A stretch of DNA of 64,000 nucleotides, from contig PNLP01000010.1 of NCBI GenBank assembly GCA_013823135.1, positions 1 through 64,000 on the forward strand, in the 5' to 3' direction. This document shows, in pieces, positions 1-8,724 of this stretch (positions are counted from its first letter, which is position 1; each line of letters opens with the position of its first letter). The position numbers were made by a program, and so were the translations under genes. The notes below the pieces were generated by a model that saw only the letters and a list, made by a program, of their open reading frames with translations, was not told the origin of the DNA and made no database searches. Source of the stretch: Planctomycetaceae bacterium (GTDB lineage: Bacteria; Planctomycetota; Planctomycetia; Gemmatales; Gemmataceae).

Positions 1-726
1 GCCGCCACCGAATCCGCCCTGGAACTGGCCACCACCACCGAATCCGCCCTGGAATCCACCCTGAATGCCACCCTGAATTCCACCTTGGAATCCACCGCCA
101 CCAAAACCGCCCTGCTGGCCACCGAGGGCGCCGCCGCCCATGCCAAGGTATCCCGGTCCGACTTGCGGGAACGGGCCAACGATGAAGTTACCACCACCAC
201 CCAATCCCCCGCCTAACCCACCGCCGATGCCACCACCCAACCCGCCACCAATCCCACCACCAATGCCGCCCTGAATCCCGCCCTGGAATCCGCCCTGGAT
301 GCCTCCACCGATACCACCCTGGAATCCGCCTTGAATGCCGCCCTGGATGCCACCCTGGAACTGGCCACCGAATCCACCCTGGAACTGGCCACCAATGCCG
401 CCCTGGATACCGCCCTGGAACTGGCCACCAATGCCGCCCTGGATACCGCCTTGAATGCCCTGGATACCGCCTTGAATGCCCTGGATACCGCCTTGAATGC
501 CACCCTGAGCCTGGCCGCCCGCGATGCCCGCCCCGCCGATGCCCAGTTGCCCGAGCGCGCCGGGGGCGAGCAGAGGTCGGAATGTTCCCGGAGGCACATA
601 CGGAATGAAGTTATTCCGGAATCGCCCTTGTTGTTGGGCACTCACGATTCCCGTCATGGGGAGGATCGCGAGGGCGCTCAGCCCAAATGCCGCATACATC
701 AGCCGACGGTGCAGAGAACGGAACAT
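1..726 (-). CDS. Secreted Gly/Gln-rich repeat protein, 3' end beyond window
   Basis: An open frame of 242 codons runs from an ATG at 724-726 off the left edge without a stop. The N-terminus is a clear signal peptide (basic MFRSLHRR, a hydrophobic core to about residue 27, cleavage near VSA-QQQ at 30). After a short unique stretch (NNFIPYVPPGTFRPLL) it becomes a low-complexity chain of GGIQ, GGFQ and GGQFQ units (from about residue 72), with one interruption around 175-200 (GGNFIVGPFPQVGPGYLGMGG). The composition is almost only G, Q, I and F. Such proteins are exported structural or surface polymers in many bacteria, but no function can be assigned from this. The repeat DNA also opens false frames on both strands. 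Confidence is high that it is coding, low on role. Confidence 0.8.
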   Translation of the reverse strand, partial: MFRSLHRRLMYAAFGLSALAILPMTGIVSAQQQGRFRNNFIPYVPPGTFRPLLAPGALGQLGIGGAGIAGGQAQGGIQGGIQGIQGGIQGIQGGIQGGIGGQFQGGIQGGIGGQFQGGFGGQFQGGIQGGIQGGFQGGIGGGIQGGFQGGIQGGIGGGIGGGLGGGIGGGLGGGLGGGGNFIVGPFPQVGPGYLGMGGGALGGQQGGFGGGGFQGGIQGGIQGGFQGGFGGGGQFQGGFGGG

Positions 727-1082
727 CACTAACCCCCAATCGTGGTGTGATCTCGCGAGTTCAGCCTGCCGGCATTTACGGCATGGGTGCCCGGAGGGGC
801 AGACATGGAATGTTTAAACCACAGTCCACAGTACCCGCAAAGGAAACGGATGCAACCGCCGGACGGAACTTGCGCCAAAAGACTTCAGATTTCTCTGGTT
901 GGCAGGAGAGCCGTAACGGTTAATCCGGTCTAAGAAAAGGATTGAAACCGACCGACAGGCGAGCCGTCATCTCTTTACTGAACGGCAAACTCCGTTCGGG
1001 GTTTGCGAAAGAACCCGAAATTCGCCAAGATTGTTGGGGCGGGTGGGTCGCGACACGTCACAACCTGTTTCTGGGGCAAGTC
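727..1082. other. Divergent intergenic region, no gene seen
   Basis: About 356 bases lie between two divergent genes, so promoters for both should be here. I see no palindrome, no RNA gene and no convincing -35/-10 pair. The + strand frame of the next gene is open back to a TTG at 942, but that extension (MKPTDRRAVISLL...) precedes the obvious signal peptide and I treat it as non-coding. Confidence 0.4.
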
Positions 1083-2693
1083 ATGATGCAATCTCGATGG
1101 GCACGACGCTGCGGGGCCGGAATTGTGTGGTCGGCCTTCGCAATCGCCGTTGCGGTGCCGCTGCCGACCCAACCCCAGGTTCAGGCTCAACCCGCGGGCA
1201 AAGCCGAACTGACAGACGGTCTTCGCTTCGTCCCCCCTGATGCGGCGTTGTTCGTCTACGCCGATGTTCCCAAGATCTGGAACAGCTCGATCATCAAGAA
1301 CCTTCGCAATAGCGACCCCAAGACCATCGAGTTCGCCACCGACTTTCTGAAGAAGCAACTCGGCCTCGCCCCCGAAGACGTGAAATCCGTCGTCGTGTTC
1401 GTTCCCAAACTCAAGGGACCGGAAGACACGGAACGCTTTGGCGTCGCGGTCACTTTCACCAAGGTTTTCGACAAGGCCCAGCTCGAAAAGGGGGCCGCGC
1501 AGCTACTTCCCAAGAACGCGAAGCTGAAAGTTGTCGTGCCCGATGACCGAACGGCAGTGGTGCTCCTGGGCCTCAAAGAAGACGAGTTCGGCAAGCCGCG
1601 AGAAGCAAAGCCGGGACCATTGAGCGATGCCCTGAAGGCCGCCGCGAGCGGCAAGTTCGCGGGCGTCGCCGGAGCCACGCTCGCAAGCCTGCCGGACGAG
1701 ATTCGCGGCGAAGACGTGCCTCCGCAGTTCCGGCCATTCCAACCGCTGCTCAACGCGGTCACCATCAGCGCCACGCTCGACCTGGCGAAAGACCCCACGC
1801 TGAACGTCGTGGTGAAATCCGGCACGGCGCGGCAAGCGGCCGATTGCGAGAAGTCGCTCGCGGCGGTCATGACACTGCTGCAAACGCAACTCGAAGGCGG
1901 TCTCAAGGACGTGGAGAAGGACGCCGGATTAAAGGATCTCGTGGCTGTGATGAACAGCGCTATCAAGGCGACCGGTGGAGCCAAGTATTCGACGCTAGGT
2001 GGCGAGACGCAGATGACAGTGACATTGCCCGGTGATCTGCCGTTCGGCGGCGCGTTCATCGAAGCCCGCAAGAAAGTGCAGGAAGCCGGAGCGGCACTGC
2101 AAGCGACAAACAACCTGAAGCAGATCGGCCTCGCAATGCACGGCTACCACGATACGCACGGAAGCATGCCTCCCGCCGCCGTGTGCGACAAGACGGGCAA
2201 GCCGCTCCTGAGCTGGCGCGTGCTGATTCTCCCGTACATCGAGCAGGATGACCTGTACAAGCAGTTCAAACTCGACGAACCGTGGGACAGCGTGAACAAC
2301 AAGAAACTGCTGGCCAAGATGCCGAAAGTCTACGCCATCCCCGGCACGACGCCGCAGGAAGGCACCGAGACGCATTACCGCGTGTTCGTCGGCAATGGCG
2401 CAGGGTTCGACTGGGTGATGGGTCCGAAAATCGCCAACATCACGGACGGCTCATCGAACACATTGATGTGCGTGACCGCTGCCGATGCCGTACCCTGGAC
2501 GAAGCCCGACGAACTGGCGTTCGACCCCGAGAAAGACCCGAGCAAGTTGTTTGGTGCGGTCGTGAATGGCAAGGTGCTCATCGGGATGTTTGACGGCTCG
2601 GTTCGCTCGCTCAAGAAGTTGCCGAAGAAGGAGACGCTCAAGGCTCTCATCACGAAGGGCGGCGGTGAGGTGATTGGCGACGACTTCGAGTGA
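1083..2693 (+). CDS. Exported protein with C-terminal DUF1559-like domain
   Basis: 536 residues. I chose the ATG at 1083 because it opens directly on a signal peptide (MMQSRWARRCGAGIVWSAF..., cleavage near VQAQPA) and has a GGGGCAAG purine stretch just upstream. The first ~340 residues are a domain I do not recognise (start LRFVPPDAALFVYADVPKIW). From about 343 the DUF1559 signature appears: NNLKQIGLAMHGYHDTHG, SWRVLILPYIEQDDLYKQF, ITDGSSNTLMCV and near the end GMFDGSVRSLKK. Unlike usual DUF1559 proteins it lacks the pseudopilin helix that normally precedes NNLKQIGLA; that position is taken by the large N-terminal domain. It converges on a second DUF1559 gene across a palindrome. Confidence 0.85.
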   Translation: MMQSRWARRCGAGIVWSAFAIAVAVPLPTQPQVQAQPAGKAELTDGLRFVPPDAALFVYADVPKIWNSSIIKNLRNSDPKTIEFATDFLKKQLGLAPEDVKSVVVFVPKLKGPEDTERFGVAVTFTKVFDKAQLEKGAAQLLPKNAKLKVVVPDDRTAVVLLGLKEDEFGKPREAKPGPLSDALKAAASGKFAGVAGATLASLPDEIRGEDVPPQFRPFQPLLNAVTISATLDLAKDPTLNVVVKSGTARQAADCEKSLAAVMTLLQTQLEGGLKDVEKDAGLKDLVAVMNSAIKATGGAKYSTLGGETQMTVTLPGDLPFGGAFIEARKKVQEAGAALQATNNLKQIGLAMHGYHDTHGSMPPAAVCDKTGKPLLSWRVLILPYIEQDDLYKQFKLDEPWDSVNNKKLLAKMPKVYAIPGTTPQEGTETHYRVFVGNGAGFDWVMGPKIANITDGSSNTLMCVTAADAVPWTKPDELAFDPEKDPSKLFGAVVNGKVLIGMFDGSVRSLKKLPKKETLKALITKGGGEVIGDDFE

Positions 2694-2701
2694 TCGCGAA
2701 T

Positions 2702-2775
2702 TGGCGAGCGGGGGTGCGTAAGCCCCGAGTGTTGGCTTCACCAAACACTCGGGGCTTACGCACCCCCGCTCGCCA
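2702..2775. repeat. Palindromic element, family A (perfect 32-bp arms)
   Basis: Left arm 2702-2733 and right arm 2744-2775 are perfect reverse complements around a 10-base loop. The arm core is GGCGAGCGGGGGTGCGTAAG. It fills the junction between two convergent genes. No T-tract follows on either strand, so it is not a canonical intrinsic terminator, although the RNA would fold very stably. The same family recurs at 6.0, 24.7, 31.4, 37.3, 43.9 and 62.0 kb, with a variant at 27.6 kb. Confidence 0.95.
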
Positions 2776-2786
2776 GCAAACTCACA

Positions 2787-3803
2787 TCAATTGCCCGTCA
2801 CCACTTCACCACCGGCTCGTGTGGAGAGCGCCCCGAGGGTGTACAACGAGGTGGCTTCCGTGAAGGTTCGCACGGACCCGTCGGCCATGCCGAAGACCGC
2901 GGTTCCCGTGTGGAAGCTGTAGAAGAGGAAGCTATGTTCGTTGGTGGCGTTGATCTTCATGGGGCCAGCGTAGGCTGCCGACAACGCCGGATTGGTGCCT
3001 GCGTTGCACCACAACTTCCGCTGTCCGATCTCGTAAGGGTTGTCGTTCGTGGCCCACGCGCCGCCCTGGGCACGCGCACAGGATGTCGATGATTTGTTCG
3101 CCACGGCTGGCGTCATCTTGCCCTCACGCCAAACGTCCTCGCGGCCTGCGCACTCCCCGATCAAGATCGTGTTCGACGTTCCGTCTGTGACGCCAAGCAG
3201 CGAAATTTGACCTTCAGGAACCGGTCGCATGATGCCCCACAGCGCACCCGCCGTTCCGAGCGAGGGCTGCCCGAGTGCCGTCAATTCCGCGTTGATGGCG
3301 GCATTGGCTCCCTCGACAACGAAGTAGTCGGTGCAAGCCCCCTTCTTTCGGGGGGGGGAATCGTTCTTATCCTGGAATCGGTTGGGGTTCGGGCTGGAGG
3401 GGCACTGGAGGATCTTGATCTGGGTCATGACAATGCCGGTCTCGGCCACGGGGTCACCCTGCGTCCACCAGTTTTGGGTGAGATCGAAGCCCGCGGTCCC
3501 GCCGATCATGTTGTTCTGTTCGATGTACGGGAACACGTCGAGAGCCCAACTCCGCGCCCCAGCGACTCCAACAATAGCCTGAGGCTCGGCCCGTTTTGAG
3601 TTCGGCAACTTCGTGTTCGCGTTCTCGTAGTTATGCAACGCAAGCACGATCTGCTTCATGTTATTGGAGCACTTCATTCTCGCCGCCGCCTCGCGGACCT
3701 TCTGCACGGCGGGGAGCAGAAGCCCAATCAGAATCGCGATGATCGCGATGACGACAAGGAGTTCGATCAGGGTGAAGGCACTACGGGAGTGGGCGGAACG
3801 CAT
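2787..3803 (-). CDS. DUF1559 protein with pseudopilin-type N-terminus
   Basis: 338 residues. The N-terminus is a type IV pilin/type II secretion pseudopilin leader: [20 protein letters not shown] (prepilin peptidase recognition, conserved Glu of the FTLIE motif) followed by [19 protein letters not shown] and [14 protein letters not shown], the classic DUF1559 start. The C-terminus has the usual [11 protein letters not shown] motif. Planctomycetes carry tens to hundreds of such proteins; they are assumed to be processed by prepilin peptidase and placed in the periplasm or on the surface, with unknown function. It starts at the ATG at 3801-3803 and is divergent from the MBL gene at 4037. Confidence 0.93.
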   Translation of the reverse strand: MRSAHSRSAFTLIELLVVIAIIAILIGLLLPAVQKVREAAARMKCSNNMKQIVLALHNYENANTKLPNSKRAEPQAIVGVAGARSWALDVFPYIEQNNMIGGTAGFDLTQNWWTQGDPVAETGIVMTQIKILQCPSSPNPNRFQDKNDSPPRKKGACTDYFVVEGANAAINAELTALGQPSLGTAGALWGIMRPVPEGQISLLGVTDGTSNTILIGECAGREDVWREGKMTPAVANKSSTSCARAQGGAWATNDNPYEIGQRKLWCNAGTNPALSAAYAGPMKINATNEHSFLFYSFHTGTAVFGMADGSVRTFTEATSLYTLGALSTRAGGEVVTGN

Positions 3804-4036
3804 GGCGAGTCAACCTCCTGCTCGATCTGTCGGCCTGGGTGTGGTTCGTTAAGCAAGTCTGGTGCCATCACCATTTCCAGGGGTAAACCGCTTACTTTTG
3901 CAGGCTACCTCCCGAAATCGGACCCCAGATGGGTACACCGCGACCACGACAGGTCAGCGAATGACCACAAGCCGCCACTGGTTGAATCTCCATCACACCA
4001 GTCTAAGATGAACATGGGTATCGTGGAGGACGCAGC

Positions 4037-4837
4037 ATGATCGAGCGGAAGTATCTGTTTCCCGGTGTGATCGAGCTTAACCTCCAGGCGGCGCGGTCGT
4101 TCGGTGTGAACATCTACCTCATCGACGGCGGAACCGAGTGGGCGCTCATTGACGTCGGCCAGGAAGATACGCTCGATGAAGTGATCGAACTCGTTCGCGA
4201 ACTCGATTTCCAGCTTTCCAAGTGCAAACTGCTGATCGCAACCCACGCTGATGCGGACCACGTTCAGGGGCTCGCCAAGGCCCGCACCCGCCTGAAGGCC
4301 AAGACCGCTGCCCACCCTCGTGCCGCTGTCGTGCTCGAAGCAGGCGATGCCGTCGAGACCTACGCCAGCATCCCGGCTCAGGACTTCCACATTGAAGGCG
4401 GAATGCCGCCGTGCAAGATCGACGTGAAGATCGACGAGGGCGACGACATCAAGGTCGGCAAACGCAAGCTGAAGGTCTGGTCCACGCCGGGGCACACGCC
4501 GGGGCAGTTGAGCTTCAAGTTCGATAACCTGCTGTTCAGTGGCGACAACATCTACAAGGACGGCTGCGTCGGCGCGATCGACGCGCACCACGGGTCGAAC
4601 CTTCCGGACTACATCAAGTCGCTCTCGCGCATCCGGGACGACGACGCCGAGTTCCTGTTGCCGAGCCATGGACCAGTTTTCCGCCGCGAGCCGAAGATGC
4701 TTCAGGCCAGTATCGACCGCCTGACGAAGTACCAGTACATGGCCGACTTCGGAACGTGTGCCGTGTCTTGGCCTCTGCAAGAGGAGCACGAGAAAGACAT
4801 TGCCTTGGGTAAGTTGCCGACTCTGGGAGGGAGTTGA
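4037..4837 (+). CDS. MBL-fold metallo-hydrolase
   Basis: 266 residues, about one beta-lactamase fold and nothing else. The metal motif is THADADH (H70, D72, D74, H75), followed by GHTPG (H153), FSGD (D170) and PSHGP near 214. The canonical motif is HxHxDH; here the second His is Asp, a variant present in a subset of MBL proteins. The fold suggests a hydrolase of the glyoxalase II/lactonase type acting in the cytosol (no signal peptide), but the substrate cannot be told. The start ATG has a strong site (GGAGG, 7 bases spacing). The next gene follows after a GT-rich palindrome, so cotranscription is possible. Confidence 0.85.
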   Translation: MIERKYLFPGVIELNLQAARSFGVNIYLIDGGTEWALIDVGQEDTLDEVIELVRELDFQLSKCKLLIATHADADHVQGLAKARTRLKAKTAAHPRAAVVLEAGDAVETYASIPAQDFHIEGGMPPCKIDVKIDEGDDIKVGKRKLKVWSTPGHTPGQLSFKFDNLLFSGDNIYKDGCVGAIDAHHGSNLPDYIKSLSRIRDDDAEFLLPSHGPVFRREPKMLQASIDRLTKYQYMADFGTCAVSWPLQEEHEKDIALGKLPTLGGS

Positions 4838-4839
4838 TT

Positions 4840-4952
4840 GTTTGGGGGTTGTTGTTGGTTGGTTGTGGTGGGTTGTGGGTTGGAAAGAACTCATCGGTAC
4901 CTTCTGTTCCAACTCCCCACAAACAACAACCAACCAACAACAACCCCCAAAC
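4840..4952. repeat. GT-rich palindrome, family J (27-bp perfect arms)
   Basis: Arms 4840-4866 (GTTTGGGGGTTGTTGTTGG...) and 4926-4952 are perfect reverse complements, separated by 59 bases. One strand is nearly pure G/T, the other pure A/C, unlike any neighbouring DNA. A related GTT-rich half copy lies in the dnaA linker at 45079-45116. Confidence 0.9.
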
Positions 4953-4991
4953 AAACAACAACCAACCAAACACAATCTCCGGGTTTCCAAG

Positions 4992-6038
4992 ATGAAAATG
5001 GGTCTCGTCGGATACGCCGGAACGGGCAAGAGCACCATCTTCGAGTGGCTCACGGGCGAGAAGCCGGACCCGTCCAAGGTGCAGCAAGGCCAGACGGCGA
5101 TGGCCGACGTTCCCGACGAACGCCTCGCGAAGATCGCCGCCGTCCTCAAGCCCAAGAAGACCACGTACACCAAGGTCGCGGTCCTCGACACGCCCGGTCT
5201 CACGCAGGGCGGCGACCAGAAGGACAACGCCCGCCGCCTCGGGGTCATCCGCGAGGCGAACGGCATGGTCGTCGTGCTCGACGGCTTCACCCGCACCGAC
5301 TTCGCGGCCCAGCTCGTCAAGTTCCGCGAGGAGTGCCTTTACGCCGACATGGAGATCGTCGGCAACCGCATCAGCAAGCTTGAAACGGTGCTGAAGAAGA
5401 AGGCCCGACCCGCCAAGGAAATCGAGGCTGACGAGGCCGAGATGGCGCTCATGAAGCGGATCAACGCGACGCTGGAATCGGGCAAGCCGGCATCGACCCT
5501 CAACCTTCCGCCGGAGGAAGAGAAGACCGTCCGCAGCTTCACGCTGCTGTCGCTCAAGCCCGAAATCGTGTTCGTGAACCGTGGCGACTCCGGGTTCAAC
5601 GATCCGCTGCCGGCCGATCTGCTCGCACTGGCGCCAAATGCAGTGCAGGCACCCGTGAAACTGGAACTCGAACTCCTCGCCATGCCCGACGACGACCGCA
5701 CGGCGTTCATGGCCGACTACGGCGTGACCGAGTTCCGCCGCGGTGCGACGATTCGGGCGATGTTCTACGGCGTCGGTCGGAACGTATTCTTCACGGTGGG
5801 CGAGGACGAGTGCCGGACGTGGTCGATCCCCGCAGGGTGCGAGGCGGTCGAGGCGGCCGGGTGCATCCACAAGGACTTGAGCGAGCGGTTTGTGCGCTCG
5901 AACGTAATCGGCTACGACGACTTCGTGGCCTGCGGCTACTCCGAGAAGGAAGCGAAGACGAAGGGGATGAACCGCACGGAAGGAAAGACGTACATCGTGA
6001 AGGACGCCGACATCATGCACATTCTTGCGAGCAGTTGA
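4992..6038 (+). CDS. YchF-like (Obg family) GTPase, divergent
   Basis: 348 residues. P-loop GYAGTGKS at 7-14 and switch II DTPG at 66-69. The C-terminal third matches the YchF TGS-like domain: FFTVGEDECRTWSIPAG, AGCIHKDLSERFVRSNVIGY and EGKTYIVKDADIMHI. YchF proteins bind ATP/GTP and associate with ribosomes. Differences from typical YchF: GYAGTGKST replaces GLPNVGKST and DTPGL replaces DIAGLVKGA, and I cannot find the usual NxxE base-recognition motif (the nearest candidate is FVNRGD). I therefore read it as a paralogue-type member and do not give the ychF symbol. The start is set by the P-loop and homology; the open frame extends upstream through the GT-rich palindrome but that part is non-coding in style. 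Confidence 0.85.
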   Translation: MKMGLVGYAGTGKSTIFEWLTGEKPDPSKVQQGQTAMADVPDERLAKIAAVLKPKKTTYTKVAVLDTPGLTQGGDQKDNARRLGVIREANGMVVVLDGFTRTDFAAQLVKFREECLYADMEIVGNRISKLETVLKKKARPAKEIEADEAEMALMKRINATLESGKPASTLNLPPEEEKTVRSFTLLSLKPEIVFVNRGDSGFNDPLPADLLALAPNAVQAPVKLELELLAMPDDDRTAFMADYGVTEFRRGATIRAMFYGVGRNVFFTVGEDECRTWSIPAGCEAVEAAGCIHKDLSERFVRSNVIGYDDFVACGYSEKEAKTKGMNRTEGKTYIVKDADIMHILASS

Positions 6039-6083
6039 GTCTTGGCGAGCGGGGGTGCGTAAGCCCCCCGCTCGCCAAGACTC
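6037..6083. repeat. Truncated family A palindrome
   Basis: Arms 6037-6054 and 6066-6083 (GAGTCTTGGCGAGCGGGG and complement) flank GTGCGTAAGCC. It retains the outer part of a family A element but only one copy of the GTGCGTAAG core, as if the centre had been deleted. It overlaps the stop codon of the GTPase gene. Confidence 0.85.
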
Positions 6084-6175
6084 AGCGCTTGCGATCGGTT
6101 CCTCGTACGAGTAAACTGCACCTACGTCGAAAGACGCCCCGCCTGAATTCTCCTTCCCGCCGAAGTCAGCCTCTC

Positions 6176-8593
6176 ATGCACAAACTCCGCCTGAACCCGT
6201 TCTGGGTCGCCACGTTCGCCGCCATACTCGGCTCGGGCAGTGTGTCGGCCGCGATTACGTGTTCCGCCGCGAAGGTCGAGTTGCCGGACGCCTTCGCCGG
6301 GCAGCAGTTGCTCGTTTCCGATGCCGGCAAGGACGTGACCCGTGAGGCGACCTACGCCAGCAGCAATCCGGCCGTGGCGAAAGTCGATGCGAAGGGCTAC
6401 ATCAGCGCGACCGGCGATGGCACCGCGAACGTCCAGATCAAGCGGGGCGGCGACACGCTCGTCGTCCCCGTGACGGTGAAGGGGTTCGGCACCGGTCGCC
6501 GCGTGGACTTCCGCACGGAAGTGATGCCGCTGCTGAGCAAGCACGGCTGCAACGCCGGCGGCTGCCACGGCAAAGCATCTGGGCAGAACGGCTTCAAGCT
6601 GTCGCTGTTCGGCTTCGACACCGATTTCGATTACGCCGCGATCACACGCGAGGCTCGCGGTCGCCGACTCTTCCCAGCGAACCCCGAGCAGTCGCTGTTC
6701 TTGCAGAAGGGGGCCGGCACGGTTCCCCACGGCGGCGGCAAGCGGCTTTCGCCCGACCACACCGATTACCTCGTCATCAAGCAGTGGATGATGGCCGGCA
6801 CCCCCGCTTCCGCACTCGAAGTTCCCCGCGTGACGAAGCTCCGCGTGACGCCGACCGACGCTGTTCTCCAGCCGAAGCAGCAGCAGCAACTCGCCGTGAT
6901 TGCCGAATACTCGGACGGTTCCGTCCGCGACGTGACCCGGCAGTCCGAGTTCTTCAGCAACCTCGAACCGGTCGCGGGTGTGGATGCCGATGCACTTGTG
7001 AAGGCCGGCGTCGAGAGCGGCGAGGCGGCCGTGATGGCCCGGCACATGGGCTACGTCGCGGTGTTCAAGGCGATCGTGCCACACGGTCCGGTGCTGACCG
7101 CGATCCCGGAGTTCACGCCGATCAACAAGGTCGATGAACTCGCCGTTGCGAAATGGAAGAAGCTCGGCCTGCGACCCAGCGGAACGTGCGACGACGCCGT
7201 GTTCATTCGCAGAGTGACGGTCGATCTATGCGGCCGCCTTCCCACCGCGGCCGAAGCGAAAGCGTTCCTCGACGACAAGGCCGCCGACAAGCGTTCCAAG
7301 CTCATTGACAAGTTGCTCGACTCGCCGGACTACCCCGCATACTTCGCGATGAAGTGGGGGGCGATCCTCCGCAACTCGCAGCTCGCAGGTGCGGATCAGG
7401 CCGCGGTCGCGTTCCACCGCTGGCTCAAGGATCAGATCGCCCGCAACCGCCCGTATGACGAGTTCGTGCGTGGCATCGTCGCTGCCGCGGGTGAATGGCA
7501 AGACGCGCCGGCCGTGAACTGGCTGTGGCAGAACCGCGACGACCAGCTTCACCAAGTCACGGCCGACGTGGCGCAGATTTTCCTCGGCACGCGGCTGCAG
7601 TGTGCGAAGTGCCATCACCACCCGTATGAGCGCTGGGGCCAGGCCGACTACTACGGCTTCGCGGGCTTCTTCACGCGGCTCGGTCGCAAGAACTTCGGCC
7701 AGCCGCCACCGTACTACGCCTCGGCATCACCTACCACGGGCGAGAAAGACCCCACGACCGGGAAGACGCCGGAGCCGAAGTTCCTGGACGGTCCTCTGGG
7801 CAAGTTCACAGCAGACGAAGACCCGCGGCACGGCCTCGTGGACTGGATGGTGAAGCCCGAGAACCCATTCTTCTCGCAGTCGCTGGCGAACCGCCTCTGG
7901 GGTCACTTCCTCGGTCGCGGGCTGGTGGATCAGGTCGATGACCTGCGTGAGACGAACCCGCCGTCGAACCCCGAACTGCTCGACTTCCTGGCGAAGGATT
8001 TCGTGAAGCACAAGTTCGACGTGAAGCACACGATCCGCGTGATCCTGAACAGCCGCGTGTACCAACTGAGTGCGGAACCGACCGAGCACAACAAGCACGA
8101 CCGCCAGAACTTCGCCCGCTACTACGCTCGCCGAATGCCCGCGGAAGTGTTCCTCGACGCCGTGAACGCGACGTGTGGCACCAAGGGCGGATTCCAGGGC
8201 GTGAGCGCGAACGCCCGCGCCGTGGACCTGCCGCACGAGGGGTTCGGCTCGTACTTCCTCGACACGTTCGACCGCCCGAAGCGCGTAACCGTGTGCGAGT
8301 GCGAACGCTCCACCGGCGCGACGCTCGGGCAGGTGCTGCTGCTGGCGAACTCGGAAGAGATCGAGAACAAGATCGCTGACGGCAACGGCCGCATCGCGCG
8401 GTTCTTCAAAGACAAAAGGCCAACCGCCGCGATGATCGAGGAACTCTACCTGACGGCGATGTCACGACTGCCGACCGCCGCCGAGCAGAAGCGCCTCACC
8501 GAATACATTGAGAAGGCGACTGACAAGCAACGCGCCGCCGAGGATGCGTTGTGGGCGCTGCTGAACACCCGCGAGTTTATGTTCAACCATTGA
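6176..8593 (+). CDS. Exported Big2 / cytochrome c-like / DUF1549 / DUF1553 protein
   Basis: 805 residues from the ATG at 6176, which opens a signal peptide (MHKLRLNPFWVATFAAILGSG). Order of parts: Ig-like Big2 segment at about 25-100 (VTREATYASSNPAVAKVDAKG), a haem-type motif CNAGGCH at about 125 (CX4CH rather than CX2CH), a second Ig-like segment around 220-300, DUF1549 from about 330 with CAKCHHHPYERW at 476, and DUF1553 in the last 250 residues (NRLWGHFLGRGLVDQVDDLR). The family is near-restricted to planctomycetes and relatives. It is presumed periplasmic with possible c-type haem; the substrate is unknown. The adjacent downstream DUF1501 gene is its usual partner. Confidence 0.92.
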   Translation: MHKLRLNPFWVATFAAILGSGSVSAAITCSAAKVELPDAFAGQQLLVSDAGKDVTREATYASSNPAVAKVDAKGYISATGDGTANVQIKRGGDTLVVPVTVKGFGTGRRVDFRTEVMPLLSKHGCNAGGCHGKASGQNGFKLSLFGFDTDFDYAAITREARGRRLFPANPEQSLFLQKGAGTVPHGGGKRLSPDHTDYLVIKQWMMAGTPASALEVPRVTKLRVTPTDAVLQPKQQQQLAVIAEYSDGSVRDVTRQSEFFSNLEPVAGVDADALVKAGVESGEAAVMARHMGYVAVFKAIVPHGPVLTAIPEFTPINKVDELAVAKWKKLGLRPSGTCDDAVFIRRVTVDLCGRLPTAAEAKAFLDDKAADKRSKLIDKLLDSPDYPAYFAMKWGAILRNSQLAGADQAAVAFHRWLKDQIARNRPYDEFVRGIVAAAGEWQDAPAVNWLWQNRDDQLHQVTADVAQIFLGTRLQCAKCHHHPYERWGQADYYGFAGFFTRLGRKNFGQPPPYYASASPTTGEKDPTTGKTPEPKFLDGPLGKFTADEDPRHGLVDWMVKPENPFFSQSLANRLWGHFLGRGLVDQVDDLRETNPPSNPELLDFLAKDFVKHKFDVKHTIRVILNSRVYQLSAEPTEHNKHDRQNFARYYARRMPAEVFLDAVNATCGTKGGFQGVSANARAVDLPHEGFGSYFLDTFDRPKRVTVCECERSTGATLGQVLLLANSEEIENKIADGNGRIARFFKDKRPTAAMIEELYLTAMSRLPTAAEQKRLTEYIEKATDKQRAAEDALWALLNTREFMFNH

Positions 8594-8599
8594 CCCAGA

Positions 8600-8721
8600 A
8601 TTGCGGAATGCGGATTTCGGAATTCGGATTGAAGAATCAAAACATACGAACTGAGGGATGATCCATGAACGTCGATATTCTTGGTTTTCCAATCCGAATT
8701 CCGAAATCCGCATTCCGCAAT
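8600..8721. repeat. Palindromic element, family G (perfect 31-bp arms)
   Basis: Arms 8600-8630 and 8691-8721 are perfect reverse complements (right arm AATCCGAATTCCGAAATCCG...) with a 60-base spacer. The right arm ends three bases before the ATG of the DUF1501 gene at 8725, so the element sits over its translation start region. A second copy lies at 62848-62937 and a fragment in dnaA. Confidence 0.95.
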
Positions 8722-8724
8722 GGA

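Noticed and set aside
331..732. Repetitive + strand frame (TALNALDTALNA...)
   Set aside because: It is the antisense reading of the Gly/Gln-rich secreted protein, which has a signal peptide on the minus strand.
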